Notes under the pieces: generated by a model
Database searches by the model: none
Told to the model about the DNA's origin: nothing
What the model saw: only the letters and a program-made list of their open reading frames with translations
Origin: Acidobacteriota bacterium
Lineage (GTDB): Bacteria > Acidobacteriota > Terriglobia > Acidiferrales > UBA7541
Length of the DNA stretch: 32,893 bases
Assembly (NCBI GenBank): GCA_003154775.1
Contig: PMES01000044.1
Location: forward strand, 1 to 32,893
Direction: 5' to 3'
Shown: in pieces, positions 14,786 to 24,077 of the stretch
Numbering within the stretch: the stretch's first letter is position 1
Layout of the letters: every line of letters starts with the position of its first letter
Position numbers and translations under genes: made by a program

Positions 14786-17700
14786 TTAGGACGCGACGGC
14801 GGCGGGGGTTTGACGCGGCGGCTCGCTTTCCACGCCTCTCCAGCCCACAGCGCGGCCGCTGACCGCTTCCTTCACCGAGCGAAACAGCACGATGTACATA
14901 AGTTGCCGGTAGTAGAAGCGTTGCAGCAGCACGGGAACCAACAGCGTCCAATCCTCATGACGTTCCAGCGCAAACGCGATCATGCACGTAAACACGTCAA
15001 TGATCAGGAATCCCAGGAAGAAGATCACCGAACGCTGCACGTCCGCCGTGGTCCACAGGTGCGGGATCTGCGTGATGTGTAACTGCGCCAGACCCCACAG
15101 CAGCAAGCTGCCAAGAAAGAGCAAATCAATGACCGGCGAAATCAGCGGCAGCGCGATCTGGAAAACGAAGATGTTAGGCAGAGCCACCCAGCCGAGCGCG
15201 CCATACTTCGCCCGGAACAATGTGCTGCTGTGCTTCCAGAAGGATTGCAGCGTCCCAAACGTCCAGCGAAAGCGCTGCCGAATCAGCGACCCGGGCGTTA
15301 CCGGAGCTTCTGTCCAGGCAATCGCATACTCGTCGTACGTGACGCGCCAGCCCAGCCGGCGAATCGCGATGGTGAGGTCGGCGTCTTCCGCCACCGTGTC
15401 CGCGGTGATTCCGCCCGCCGCTTCGATCGCTTGTCGGCGCCAAGCACCCAGAGCCCCGGGCACGACCGTGATGCAATTCAGGAGATCGAAGGCGCGCTTT
15501 TCCATGTTCTGGCTGGTGATATATTCCAGCGCCTGCCAGCGCGTCAGCCAGCGCGAACGGTTGCCGACTTTGACGTTGCCCGCCACCGCCCCGACGTGCG
15601 GATCGGAAAAGTGGCGCAGCAAATGGCGGATCGCGTCGGGCTCCACTTCCGTGTCGGCGTCGATCGTCACGACAATTTCCGTCCGCGCATGCATGAGCGC
15701 AACGTTCAACGCTGCCGCTTTGCCGCGGTTGACCTGGTGAATGATCTGCACCCGGGTTTCGCACGAGAAATTGGATTGCAGAAGCTCCAGCGTGCCATCC
15801 GCCGAGCCGTCATCTACCACGACCACGTGAATATCCGGAATATCGGAAGCCAGAACCGAGCGCACGGTCTGAACGATGACGCTTTCTTCGTTGTGCGCTG
15901 GAATCAGCACCGTCACCGCCGGAATGGGATTAGGCAGGACGTCGTGATCAGGACGCAGCTTCTCGATGATGGCCAGAATTCCGATGATCATGGCGCGGCA
16001 ACTGACCAGTATGATCCCCAGGATGAAAACCGTGGCAATCCCGAAACGCAGCCACTGGAACATCGCGAAGATGAAGCCATCCGCATGCGCCGAAAGCCTT
16101 TCGCGGAAGGACAGCGGCACCATCACGTCCGCGCGCGTTTTCCCGATCAGGTCGGAGACGGAGACGAACTCGTAGCCCTGGGCGCGCATCTGATCGATGA
16201 TCAACGGCAGGGCCGCAACGGTCTGCGCGCGCTCTCCGCCCCCATCGTGGAGCAGCACGATATTTCCATTCTTGGACTGGCGCATTACTTCCGCTGCGAT
16301 TTCCTCCGCCGGGCGCTGGTGCTTGTCCTCCGTCATGCGCCAGTCGTCCGGGTCAACGCGTTGGCCCACGATCAGGTAACCCAGTTCTTGCGGGTAAGGC
16401 AACTGCTGCACTTCTTCCGCATATTCCGGCTGGTGATCGATGCCGTATGGCGGACGGAAAAGAATGGACTTGACGCCGAGTGTGCTCTCGATCAGGCGCT
16501 GCGTCAGATTCAACTCCCATTTGATCTGTGTGCGCGAGATTTCGTCAAAATTAGGGTGTGTAAACGTGTGATTGCCGATCTCGTGGCCTTCATTGTATTC
16601 GCGCTTCAGCAGATCCGGCGCCTGGTTGGCTGCTTCACCGACGACGAAGAAAACGCCCGGGACATTTTTCTCTTTGAGGATATCCAGGATTTTCGGTGTC
16701 CACCGCCGGTCGGGGCCGTCATCGAACGAGATCACCAGTTTCTTCTTGGCGCCGCCAAGTTCCTCGATGTCAAAAGAGAGCGGTATGGCCTCGTATTTTT
16801 CTCCGGTGAAGAGATCCGTGGCGGGATCGTAGTTGAAACTCCGCACGCCGTTTTTGGGCACATCCGCGATGTGCCAGATATCGCCATCGCCCTCGAGGAT
16901 GAGATCGGGGCCGGGGGGGATGTCGCAGAGTTTATTGCGAATAGCATCGTCGGGGTGCGTGGCATCCCAGATCGGCCAGATGGAAGAATCGCCAGACCCG
17001 AAACGCCACAGGGCCGTGCCTTGTACCCCGAGTCTTTCGCTGGCTCGCAATTCGTTATAGGCCGTAATTGCGTCGAGCATCCACACCTGGTGTGTGTGAT
17101 TTTGTTCGTCCACGTACGAATAGTGCGGATTCAGGGAAGCCGCATCGAATTCGACATCGGCCTCGGATTCGTGCGCGTGGAGAAGCGCCTCCTGAATGCT
17201 GAATTCCTCCGCGTGCAGCGGTCCCTTCTGGGTGCTTTCCGTCCAATCATAGGCGTAGTTGGCAATGCCGGCCACAATTTTCTGCGCCGGAACAACCTGG
17301 CGAACCTGGCGGAGATTTTCCATGAACCAGTCCTGCGCCGCGATTGGCCCAGGTTCCGAGGTCAGCCAGTGTTGGTCGTAATTCATCAGGATGATGGCAT
17401 CGGTTTCCCGGCCAAAGAACGCGTAGTCGTACTCGTCGTCGCGGGCCGGCAGGGCAATCATGACTTTTAGTCCAACGGAGTGGAGCGCGGGCGCCAGCTC
17501 GCCGATGAATTCTTGAAAATTCGGCTGGCTCTTCAGCGGCACTTCCTCTAAATCCACCACAATGCCCGCCTGGTGAGCCAGCACGGCGTATTCCACCACA
17601 TCGGAAACAAGGTGGCGCCGCGCAGCGGGATTCGCAAGCAGCTCGGCGAGCTCCTTTACGCGCCAGACCGCGCCATCGTAATTGTTCAGCAGCCCCATCA

Positions 17701-18223
17701 TCGGCAGCTCGATGGGCGGATTAAGGGAGCGCATCCATTGGTGCAGCTTGTCTTGTCTGAGCCGTGTAAGGGCCTCCGCCGGCGAGGCCTTGACGGTTTG
17801 ATTGCGCTCGTAATCCACAACCGTGATTGCGCCGTCGGCGGAGACGGCATGAAGCTGCTCCGGCATGAGCAAGTCAATGTCTTTGTAATGTTTCTTGAGG
17901 GAAGCGAGGCTATTGGGGTCCCAGCTCACAAAAAACGCCGCGCGCAGTGGATCGTATGTGGCGGGAACCTGCCCGATATGCGCCACGCGCGTGTGACGCC
18001 CTTCGCGCAATACCACCGGCTTCAAGAGCTTGCGTTTGACGGAGTGATAAGCGGGGCGTGTGTCCGGCAACAAAGACGAGGGAAGCTCGACACTTCCGGC
18101 GATAGTTATAAAGAAATAGATCAGCAGAAGCGTGAGCAGCGCACCGCTGATTTCCAGGAACCGGCGCGTGCGCCGCCAGCGGACTTTCTCCGCGTCATAG
18201 AAAATCGGCTTTCGTTCTTTCAT
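14786..18223 (-). CDS. Trifunctional membrane protein: GH18-like hydrolase, NodB-type polysaccharide deacetylase and GT2 synthase
   Basis: The 1145-residue protein joins three carbohydrate-active domains. After an N-terminal membrane helix (about 25-45, ALLTLLLIYFFITIAG) comes a GH18-like domain with VVDLEEV at 222-228; E226 sits at the catalytic position and the first aspartate of the usual DxDxE is replaced. Next is a CE4/NodB deacetylase with F-D501-D502-GP, H552-x3-H556, RPPYG and HDGGG, all metal and catalytic motifs present. After membrane helices, a GT2 domain shows VDDGSADGT (803-811), DADTEVE, EDAD and Q983-R-F-R-W987, typical of processive synthases, and then several helices. Synthase, deacetylase and hydrolase on one chain resembles PgaC plus PgaB of poly-GlcNAc export. 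The start is the ATG at 18223; the open frame to 18418 would overlap the divergent gene. Confidence 0.88.
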   Translation of the reverse strand: MKERKPIFYDAEKVRWRRTRRFLEISGALLTLLLIYFFITIAGSVELPSSLLPDTRPAYHSVKRKLLKPVVLREGRHTRVAHIGQVPATYDPLRAAFFVSWDPNSLASLKKHYKDIDLLMPEQLHAVSADGAITVVDYERNQTVKASPAEALTRLRQDKLHQWMRSLNPPIELPMMGLLNNYDGAVWRVKELAELLANPAARRHLVSDVVEYAVLAHQAGIVVDLEEVPLKSQPNFQEFIGELAPALHSVGLKVMIALPARDDEYDYAFFGRETDAIILMNYDQHWLTSEPGPIAAQDWFMENLRQVRQVVPAQKIVAGIANYAYDWTESTQKGPLHAEEFSIQEALLHAHESEADVEFDAASLNPHYSYVDEQNHTHQVWMLDAITAYNELRASERLGVQGTALWRFGSGDSSIWPIWDATHPDDAIRNKLCDIPPGPDLILEGDGDIWHIADVPKNGVRSFNYDPATDLFTGEKYEAIPLSFDIEELGGAKKKLVISFDDGPDRRWTPKILDILKEKNVPGVFFVVGEAANQAPDLLKREYNEGHEIGNHTFTHPNFDEISRTQIKWELNLTQRLIESTLGVKSILFRPPYGIDHQPEYAEEVQQLPYPQELGYLIVGQRVDPDDWRMTEDKHQRPAEEIAAEVMRQSKNGNIVLLHDGGGERAQTVAALPLIIDQMRAQGYEFVSVSDLIGKTRADVMVPLSFRERLSAHADGFIFAMFQWLRFGIATVFILGIILVSCRAMIIGILAIIEKLRPDHDVLPNPIPAVTVLIPAHNEESVIVQTVRSVLASDIPDIHVVVVDDGSADGTLELLQSNFSCETRVQIIHQVNRGKAAALNVALMHARTEIVVTIDADTEVEPDAIRHLLRHFSDPHVGAVAGNVKVGNRSRWLTRWQALEYITSQNMEKRAFDLLNCITVVPGALGAWRRQAIEAAGGITADTVAEDADLTIAIRRLGWRVTYDEYAIAWTEAPVTPGSLIRQRFRWTFGTLQSFWKHSSTLFRAKYGALGWVALPNIFVFQIALPLISPVIDLLFLGSLLLWGLAQLHITQIPHLWTTADVQRSVIFFLGFLIIDVFTCMIAFALERHEDWTLLVPVLLQRFYYRQLMYIVLFRSVKEAVSGRAVGWRGVESEPPRQTPAAVAS

Positions 18224-18320
18224 GTAACGTGGCGGCCACGCGGCACAGGGGGGCAGCGCCGCAAGCACGATACTCCGTGGGGTGAAATCCGTCCCGTCTA
18301 TTGTAAGATGCGAAGCAGGA

Positions 18321-19787
18321 ATGAAGCGAATTTTCTCCAGTCCTGTTTTCCCGCTCCTGGCCGGTGCCTGTTTGCGGATGCTTCTCGTGCTCAAGTTTCC
18401 GGCGGGCTCGGGTGACACCGTTATTTACGAGCAACTGGCGACGAACTGGCTGAAACACGGGAAATATGCGATGGACATTGCCGGGCTGCCGGTGCCGGTG
18501 GATCTTCGCATGCCGGGATATCCGGCGTTTCTGGCGCTCGTTTACGCATTGACCGGCCGCACAGGTGAAAGCGCGCGCTTAGCCGTGATGTTGGCGCAGG
18601 TGCTGGTGGACCTGGCGTGCTGCGTGGTAATCGCGGCGTTGGCGGCGCTGCTGGTGTCCCTTTGCTCCAGGCAGGCGAACCGTCAACGGGCTTTTCTGGT
18701 GGGCTTGTGGCTCGCGGCGTTATGCCCGTTCACGGCGAATTATGTGGCGGTACCGCTAACGGAGGTTTGGGCGACGTTTCTCACTGCAGTGGCGCTGCTG
18801 CTCCTGGTGATGGTGGCTGCGGAAGTGCGCGCAGAAGGGCCGGAGTGGCCGCGCCGTGAATGGTTCGCGGGGAAAGGGTATTGGAGGTCGGTTGCCCTGG
18901 GTGGGCTCGTCGTGGGTGTGGGCGCCTTATTCCGCCCCGAGACTCCCCTGCTGCTGGTGACAACCATGATTCTGCTGGGTCTCTGGATGTGGTGGCGAGG
19001 GGAAACGAAGCGTTTCGTTCTATCGGCCGTGCTCATGGCTTGCGCTTGCGCCCTGCCGCTCATGCCCTGGACTGTGCGGAATGCCATCAGCCTTCATGAA
19101 TTCCAGCCGCTCGCGCCGAAGGACACCATGTTGCCCGGCGAAGTGAACCCCAGGGGATTCATGGCGTGGGAACGCACCTGGTTGTTCCGTGTACGCGATT
19201 GCTATCTGGTGCCATGGAAGCTCAACGACGGTGAGATTCACCTGGAAGATATTCCGGCGGGGGCGTTCGACACACCGGAGGAGCGGGATCGCGTCGCCGC
19301 GGTGCTGGAGCACTACAACGAGGACCTTACGCTCACCAGGGAGGAAGATGCCGTCTTCGCTCAGTTGGCGCGGGAGCGGACCGCGCGCCATCCCCTTCGG
19401 ACCTATCTCTGGATTCCCATTCGGCGAGCCGTGCGCATCTGGTTCACGCCGCGCATCGAGTTGCTGCCCGTGTCTGGGCACGTCTTTCCCCTCGCCTATA
19501 TGCGGGAAGAAGACCCCGTAGACCAGCGCATGACGATCCTGATTTTTTTTCTAAACATTTTGTACGTAGGGCTGGGAATCTGGGGCGGCTGGAAACTATG
19601 GAAATGCCGCAGGGCACGTGGCGCAGTGGTGCTTCTGGTGTTCTACATCGTGGTGCGTACGGCCTTTTTGACGACGCTGGAGACGCCGGAGCCGCGCTAT
19701 GTGCTCGAGTGTTTTCCCGCTCTGATCGCCATGGCAGGAGCGGCGCTTGTGGGATCGAAGCATGGAATCCGAGAATCGGTGAAATAG
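18321..19787 (+). CDS. Multi-spanning GT-C family (ArnT/PMT-like) glycosyltransferase
   Basis: The 488-residue protein has about nine to ten membrane helices. Its N-terminal pattern is typical of dolichyl/undecaprenyl-phosphate-sugar-dependent transferases: an acidic GDTVIYEQLATNWLKHGKY just after the first helix, DLRMPGYPAFLALVY in the loop before the second, and PRYVLECFPALIA near the C terminus. Such enzymes move a sugar from a lipid carrier to a protein or glycan on the outer face of the inner membrane. The start ATG at 18321 has AGCAGGA just upstream. It diverges from the trifunctional enzyme gene over 97 nt, so the two may share regulation and act in the same envelope glycan pathway. 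The acceptor is unknown. Confidence 0.82.
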   Translation: MKRIFSSPVFPLLAGACLRMLLVLKFPAGSGDTVIYEQLATNWLKHGKYAMDIAGLPVPVDLRMPGYPAFLALVYALTGRTGESARLAVMLAQVLVDLACCVVIAALAALLVSLCSRQANRQRAFLVGLWLAALCPFTANYVAVPLTEVWATFLTAVALLLLVMVAAEVRAEGPEWPRREWFAGKGYWRSVALGGLVVGVGALFRPETPLLLVTTMILLGLWMWWRGETKRFVLSAVLMACACALPLMPWTVRNAISLHEFQPLAPKDTMLPGEVNPRGFMAWERTWLFRVRDCYLVPWKLNDGEIHLEDIPAGAFDTPEERDRVAAVLEHYNEDLTLTREEDAVFAQLARERTARHPLRTYLWIPIRRAVRIWFTPRIELLPVSGHVFPLAYMREEDPVDQRMTILIFFLNILYVGLGIWGGWKLWKCRRARGAVVLLVFYIVVRTAFLTTLETPEPRYVLECFPALIAMAGAALVGSKHGIRESVK

Positions 19788-19821
19788 GGAAGCGCGAAAA
19801 GCAGAAAGGAAAAGGTGACTG

Positions 19822-21249
19822 CTAGCGCTCTTCCGGCGGCTCGGGGTGGATGGTCACGCGAAAGATTTGCGGGAAGCGTTCCTTTACGCGATCTTCGAGC
19901 GCGGCAGTCACATCATGGATGCGCGTGATGGGAAGATCACTCTTCATGACGCAGTGGCAGGAGACGAGCGTGTGGTGCTCCACCTGGCGCACGCGCACGT
20001 CGTGGCAATTGATCAGTTCGTCGTAGTCATGGGGCAGGCTGTTCAGGAAAGATTCGACCGCCAGTTCCAGCCGGTGCATTTCTCCTACGCGTGTATCGGG
20101 CGTGGCAATGTGGCGGCCGAGGGGTTCGATGTGGATGTTCACCTCGGCATTGCCATTGCGTAAGGATTGAATGCCTTCCTCAAGTTCGGTGGCGCGGCGA
20201 TGGGCATCGCGCAGGCTAAGATTTTCATCCACTTCCAGATGGAGTTCGACGAAAAGACGGCCGTCCTGCTGAAACGCCGAGAGATCGTGAATGGCCAGGC
20301 CCATGCGCTGGGCCACGGCGCGGATCGACTCAAAAAGATGCTCGCCTTGCGGGGCGCGCGGCTCCGTGTGCACGATCACGTCCGCCGGTACGATGTCGCC
20401 GATACGTTTCTCGATCGCATCCGTTAGCAGATGAACCTGCTCCAGGCTGGTGGTGCGGGGAACGGAAACCGTGGCGTCCACGAAATGGCGATTGCCGGCG
20501 CGGCGGACGCGTACCCGCTCGACATCCAGCACTCCATCCATCTGCCCAATCGCGCCGATGATTTGGCTTTGCAGACCCGCCGGGGCGGCATCCAATAAAG
20601 CATCCACAGTGCGCCGGCCCAGTTGCGAACTGACCCAGAGAATCACGCCGGCGACGGCAAGCGCCGCGAGGGCATCGGCGTAAGCCAGCCATGGCAGATT
20701 AAATGTATTACCCGCCCACACCAGGCCAATTCCGGCGATGACCACAACCGTACTCCAAACATCCGTGGAAAAGTGCAAGGCATCGGCTTCCAGGGCCTCA
20801 CTGCGGTACTTTCGCGCAACGGCGGTCAGCGCGCGGGCGCGGGTCATATCGATTGCCAGGGCCACGAACAATACGACAAAGGCGATGAGGCTGGGTTGGA
20901 TATGCACGGAGTGGAAGAATAGCCGCGAAAAGGCTTCGTAGATGATGTAACAAGCGGTGAGGATGAGAAGTCCGGTCTCGATAAAAGCGGAGAAATTCTC
21001 GAATTTGCCGTGGCCGTAAGGGTGGCGCTCGTCCGCGGGCTGGTCCGAAACGCGCACGGAAAGAAACGTGATGACCGCCGCAACCAGGTCCAGCCCCGAA
21101 TGGAGCGCTTCCGAAAGTACGCCTAAGCTTCCCGTACGAAGGACGAGGAACGTCTTCAGGCAGAGCAGCAGCAACGCGGAGCCCACGCTGAGCAGGGCGG
21201 CGCGCTTCTTTTCCTGGATATCCCCGTTGAGCCTCTGGGAAAAGGGCAT
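19822..21249 (-). CDS. Cation diffusion facilitator exporter with three tandem C-terminal dimerisation domains
   Basis: CDF proteins export divalent metals, often zinc, in exchange for protons. Six helices occupy about residues 15-205, with the metal site as H50-x3-D54 (HSGLD) and H159-x3-D163 (HFSTD) and the loop motif HPYGHGKFE. The HxxxD/HxxxD combination suggests zinc preference. At 475 residues it is much longer than usual (about 300), because the cytosolic dimerisation domain appears three times in tandem (about 219-296, 301-378 and 390-475). Each copy ends in a related strand: VIVHTEP, VNIHIEP and VTIHPEP. The ATG at 21249 has no clear ribosome site; TAGTCT lies 6 nt before it. The gene converges with the GT-C gene and diverges from the M1-like gene. 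Confidence 0.9.
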   Translation of the reverse strand: MPFSQRLNGDIQEKKRAALLSVGSALLLLCLKTFLVLRTGSLGVLSEALHSGLDLVAAVITFLSVRVSDQPADERHPYGHGKFENFSAFIETGLLILTACYIIYEAFSRLFFHSVHIQPSLIAFVVLFVALAIDMTRARALTAVARKYRSEALEADALHFSTDVWSTVVVIAGIGLVWAGNTFNLPWLAYADALAALAVAGVILWVSSQLGRRTVDALLDAAPAGLQSQIIGAIGQMDGVLDVERVRVRRAGNRHFVDATVSVPRTTSLEQVHLLTDAIEKRIGDIVPADVIVHTEPRAPQGEHLFESIRAVAQRMGLAIHDLSAFQQDGRLFVELHLEVDENLSLRDAHRRATELEEGIQSLRNGNAEVNIHIEPLGRHIATPDTRVGEMHRLELAVESFLNSLPHDYDELINCHDVRVRQVEHHTLVSCHCVMKSDLPITRIHDVTAALEDRVKERFPQIFRVTIHPEPPEER

Positions 21250-21255
21250 GCCTAA

Positions 21256-21281
21256 AGACTACCTCAACTCTTTGGGAGTTG
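21256..21281 (-). promoter_or_regulatory. -10-like hexamer and inverted repeat ahead of the CDF gene
   Basis: On the minus strand TAGTCT (21261 to 21256) ends 6 nt before the ATG at 21249. CAACTC-N5-GAGTTG (21265-21281) is a perfect 6-bp inverted repeat just upstream, where a regulator could block polymerase. No -35 of good quality is seen. Confidence 0.25.
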
Positions 21282-21340
21282 CCGGGATTCACTTGGAGGT
21301 GCGAAGCTGAAACGCAGATGTAACCTTGTGGGCCATGCAC

Positions 21341-21369
21341 TTGCATCTCTGGTGCTGAGCGTCTACGCT
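21341..21369 (+). promoter_or_regulatory. Candidate promoter of the M1-like peptidase gene
   Basis: TTGCAT (21341-21346) and TACGCT (21364-21369) are separated by 17 nt. The predicted start is near 21376, giving a leader of about 20 nt that contains the ribosome site GAGGAG (21385-21390) before the ATG at 21396. Confidence 0.45.
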
Positions 21370-21395
21370 TTTCCGCGAACCCCCGAGGAGCCCCC

Positions 21396-23843
21396 ATGAG
21401 AAAAACCCTGATTTGGGCACTGTTGTCAGCCAGCAGTGCGGCGGGAGTATCAGCGCAGTCAGACAGCGGTGGCGTCTGGAATACCCTGTCGGCGCCGGCC
21501 ATGGACGCCAAAAAGGCCGCGACGGTAGAAAACGTGCAGATTGTACGCGACCGCGCGAAGATCACTCTCGTCAATGGGACCATCCAGTTTACGCAACCTG
21601 CAAATGGAGTGGTCTTTGGCGCCGTTTTTCACGGGGAAGGACACCTTCAGGTCGAGCCGCCCAATCCCACCGAGGCTCAGCAACTCCGCTTGTTCACCAA
21701 GCAAGACAAGCTGCACATGACGTTCTCGGAGGCGACCTTTAGCTTTACGGACGGGCTCCTGGATGAAGTCGGCAAACAAGTGAAATGGAAAGATGGCGGG
21801 GCCACGGATGAACTTTACGCGAAGAGGCAACAAGAGCGGGAAGACATCGGCGCGGAATATCTGCCCAGGGTGTTCAAGGGTGTGATGTCGGCCGATCGGA
21901 AACGCACGGCCTATTTCCTTGCGGACCTGAAGACCGATAAGTCCTGGATAGAAGTGCGCTACGACGCCATGCAACCCGAGGAAATGCGCGTGGGGCGTTG
22001 GGTAGATGTGGGAGGCTACAAAGAGTTGGACTACTGGATGAGTTTCCCTGCTGATGGCCGCGATCCGCGGCATGCCTACGATGATCCCGCGGCCCGGCAG
22101 GATTTCCTGATCCCAGACTACCAGCTGAACACCTCCGTGTCGGAAGGCGCAGAACTGTCGGGGACAGCGCACCTGACGGTGCAGCCGAGATATTCGGGCG
22201 AGCGCGTGCTGCTGTTCCACTTGGACTCGAACTTGCGCATCGGTACGGTCAAGGACGGGCAAGGGAAGAATCTGGTATTCCAGCAAGCACGGGAGCGCAA
22301 ACAGCGCAGCCAGTCCTATGGTGACTATGTGGTGGTGACGCTCCTTGAGCCGACCCAGGCGGGCCAAAAGCAAGTTCTGGAATTTCAGTACGAAGGCAAG
22401 CATGTCGTGGAGAAGGTGGGCAACGGCAATTATTTTTGCCGTAGCTTCGGCTGGTACCCCACGGCTTTTTCACCGGAACTCGGCGTGGCTGAGTTCGCCT
22501 TCCGGTCCAACTTTGACCTGACATTTCGCAGCCCAAAGCGCTACAAACTTGTGGCCACCGGCCAGAAAACCGGTGAGACGACCGATGGCAAAGAACTGAT
22601 TACCACCTGGAAGAGCGATATTCCACTTGCCGCGGCGGGTTTTGCCTTCGGCGATTACAAGTTGTTCACCGACAAGGTCGGAGACGTTGAGATTCAAGTC
22701 TATGCCAATAATCAACCGGATGATCTGCTACAGAGCATCCAGAGGGCCTTTAACAACCCGGTGGATGAGTTGGCACTGGGACCGGGCGGCGGCTCGCACG
22801 CGGGCGCGGGGGCTGCGATCGGGAACCTGACGCCCTCAGCGCTGGGCAAGACGATCAACATTGAAACCGCGAACACGCTTAAGGTCTTCCAGAACTATTA
22901 CGGACCCTATCCCTACAAGACCCTGGCCGTCACAAACATCATCGGGAGTTACGGACAGGGTTGGCCGGGGCTTCTCTATCTCGGATGGTTCACATTCCTG
23001 GACTCGACCCAACGGCATGCATTGGGGATCAGGAATCAGACCCAGGTGTCCGATTTCTTCCGCGCCCATGAGAGTTCCCACCAATGGTGGGGACACCGGG
23101 TCGGGTGGAAGAGCTACCACGACCAATGGCTTTCGGAAGGGTTCGCGGAGTTTTCCGGGCTCCTTTACGTTCAATACCGGCAGAACATGAAAGAATCGCT
23201 GACGCAATTCCGGCTCGACAAGGAGCTTTTGTCCCGGGAAGACCTGAACCGCCACAGAACCGAAACCCTTGGGCCCATCTGGATGGGGCAAAGGATCGGC
23301 TCTTCGATTACCGACGGGGGCTCGTATCAGAACCTGATCTATTCGAAGGGCGCTTATGTGCTGCAAATGATCCGGCAAATGATGATGGATCCGCGGAATC
23401 CGGACCCGGAGCATATCTTCAAGGAAACCATGCAGGATTATTGCAAGACCTTTGACAACAAACCGGCGTCCACGGAGGACTTCAAGGCCATCGTGGAAAA
23501 GCACATGACCCGCGGCATGGACCTCGACGGGAATCACAAAATGGACTGGTTCTTCAACCAGTATGTCTATGGCACCGGCATTCCCCAATACACACTGCAT
23601 GTGAACTTGGCCTCAACCCCAGACGGAAAGACCTCCGTGTCGGGTGAGCTCCTGCGGAGCGGCGTGCCAGACAATTGGAAGGATGCCATTCCCATGTATG
23701 CGCACATGGGCGACAAGAACGTCCGGCTGGGTACGCTTGCTTCGACGCATCCTCGAGAGGCGCTCAACTTTGTCGTACCGGCAGGGGTTGGCAAACTTTC
23801 CATAGATGACCTGGAAGACGACCTCGCCGACGTGAAGCAATAA
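21396..23843 (+). CDS. Exported M1-family-like metallopeptidase
   Basis: The 815-residue protein starts with a cleavable signal peptide (MRKTLIWALLSASSAAGVSA, cut near residue 20), so it acts outside the cytoplasm. The gluzincin zinc site is complete: H558-E-S-S-H562 with E581 18 residues later (WLSEGFAEF). The exopeptidase motif GxMEN that binds the substrate N-terminus in classical M1 aminopeptidases is not visible; at that place the sequence reads GQGWPGLLYL. It may therefore be an endopeptidase-like or otherwise atypical M1 relative. The N-terminal half is an uncharacterised beta-rich region. The start at 21396 has GAGGAG upstream and a good candidate promoter. It stands alone, divergent from the CDF gene and convergent with the TldE-like gene. 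Confidence 0.88.
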   Translation: MRKTLIWALLSASSAAGVSAQSDSGGVWNTLSAPAMDAKKAATVENVQIVRDRAKITLVNGTIQFTQPANGVVFGAVFHGEGHLQVEPPNPTEAQQLRLFTKQDKLHMTFSEATFSFTDGLLDEVGKQVKWKDGGATDELYAKRQQEREDIGAEYLPRVFKGVMSADRKRTAYFLADLKTDKSWIEVRYDAMQPEEMRVGRWVDVGGYKELDYWMSFPADGRDPRHAYDDPAARQDFLIPDYQLNTSVSEGAELSGTAHLTVQPRYSGERVLLFHLDSNLRIGTVKDGQGKNLVFQQARERKQRSQSYGDYVVVTLLEPTQAGQKQVLEFQYEGKHVVEKVGNGNYFCRSFGWYPTAFSPELGVAEFAFRSNFDLTFRSPKRYKLVATGQKTGETTDGKELITTWKSDIPLAAAGFAFGDYKLFTDKVGDVEIQVYANNQPDDLLQSIQRAFNNPVDELALGPGGGSHAGAGAAIGNLTPSALGKTINIETANTLKVFQNYYGPYPYKTLAVTNIIGSYGQGWPGLLYLGWFTFLDSTQRHALGIRNQTQVSDFFRAHESSHQWWGHRVGWKSYHDQWLSEGFAEFSGLLYVQYRQNMKESLTQFRLDKELLSREDLNRHRTETLGPIWMGQRIGSSITDGGSYQNLIYSKGAYVLQMIRQMMMDPRNPDPEHIFKETMQDYCKTFDNKPASTEDFKAIVEKHMTRGMDLDGNHKMDWFFNQYVYGTGIPQYTLHVNLASTPDGKTSVSGELLRSGVPDNWKDAIPMYAHMGDKNVRLGTLASTHPREALNFVVPAGVGKLSIDDLEDDLADVKQ

Positions 23844-23916
23844 ACCTGAAATCCGAAGCTGACCAATTGCAGGCGAGCGCATCTTGTTTTGTTTCAAACG
23901 ATTATCCTGTGAAGCC

Positions 23917-24047
23917 CCAACTTCGCCGAAGTTGGATGCCCCCACATCATCCACCGCCCAAAAAACTGTCATTTCGACCGGAAGGACGGGGCTTTTTGCC
24001 GTCCCGGAGCAGGGATACGGTTTTCCATCGCACGTTTTTTGTGCGAT
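23917..24047. repeat. Cluster of palindromes between convergent peptidase genes
   Basis: The 234-nt gap between two converging genes contains three hairpins: CCAACTTC-GCC-GAAGTTGG (23917-23935), GGACGG/CCGTCC (23984-23989 with 23999-24004, loop containing five T) and ATCGCAC/GTGCGAT (24027-24033 with 24041-24047, loop GTTTTTT). They may terminate both genes, but T-runs lie in the loops, not after the stems. CATTTCGAC-type sequence near 23970 and TTCGACTTCGCATTTCG near 24058 look like the ends of a degenerate dispersed repeat. Confidence 0.4.
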
Positions 24048-24077
24048 GAAATCCCTCTTCGACTTCGCATTTCGGGT

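Noticed and set aside
15230-17470. 746-codon open frame on the + strand opposite the trifunctional gene
   Set aside because: It is the antisense shadow of a gene with intact catalytic motifs; its sequence is arginine- and histidine-rich without any domain.
18224-18418. N-terminal extension of the trifunctional enzyme
   Set aside because: It would overlap the divergent GT-C gene by about 100 nt and lacks hydrophobic or domain features; the ATG at 18223 precedes the membrane helix.
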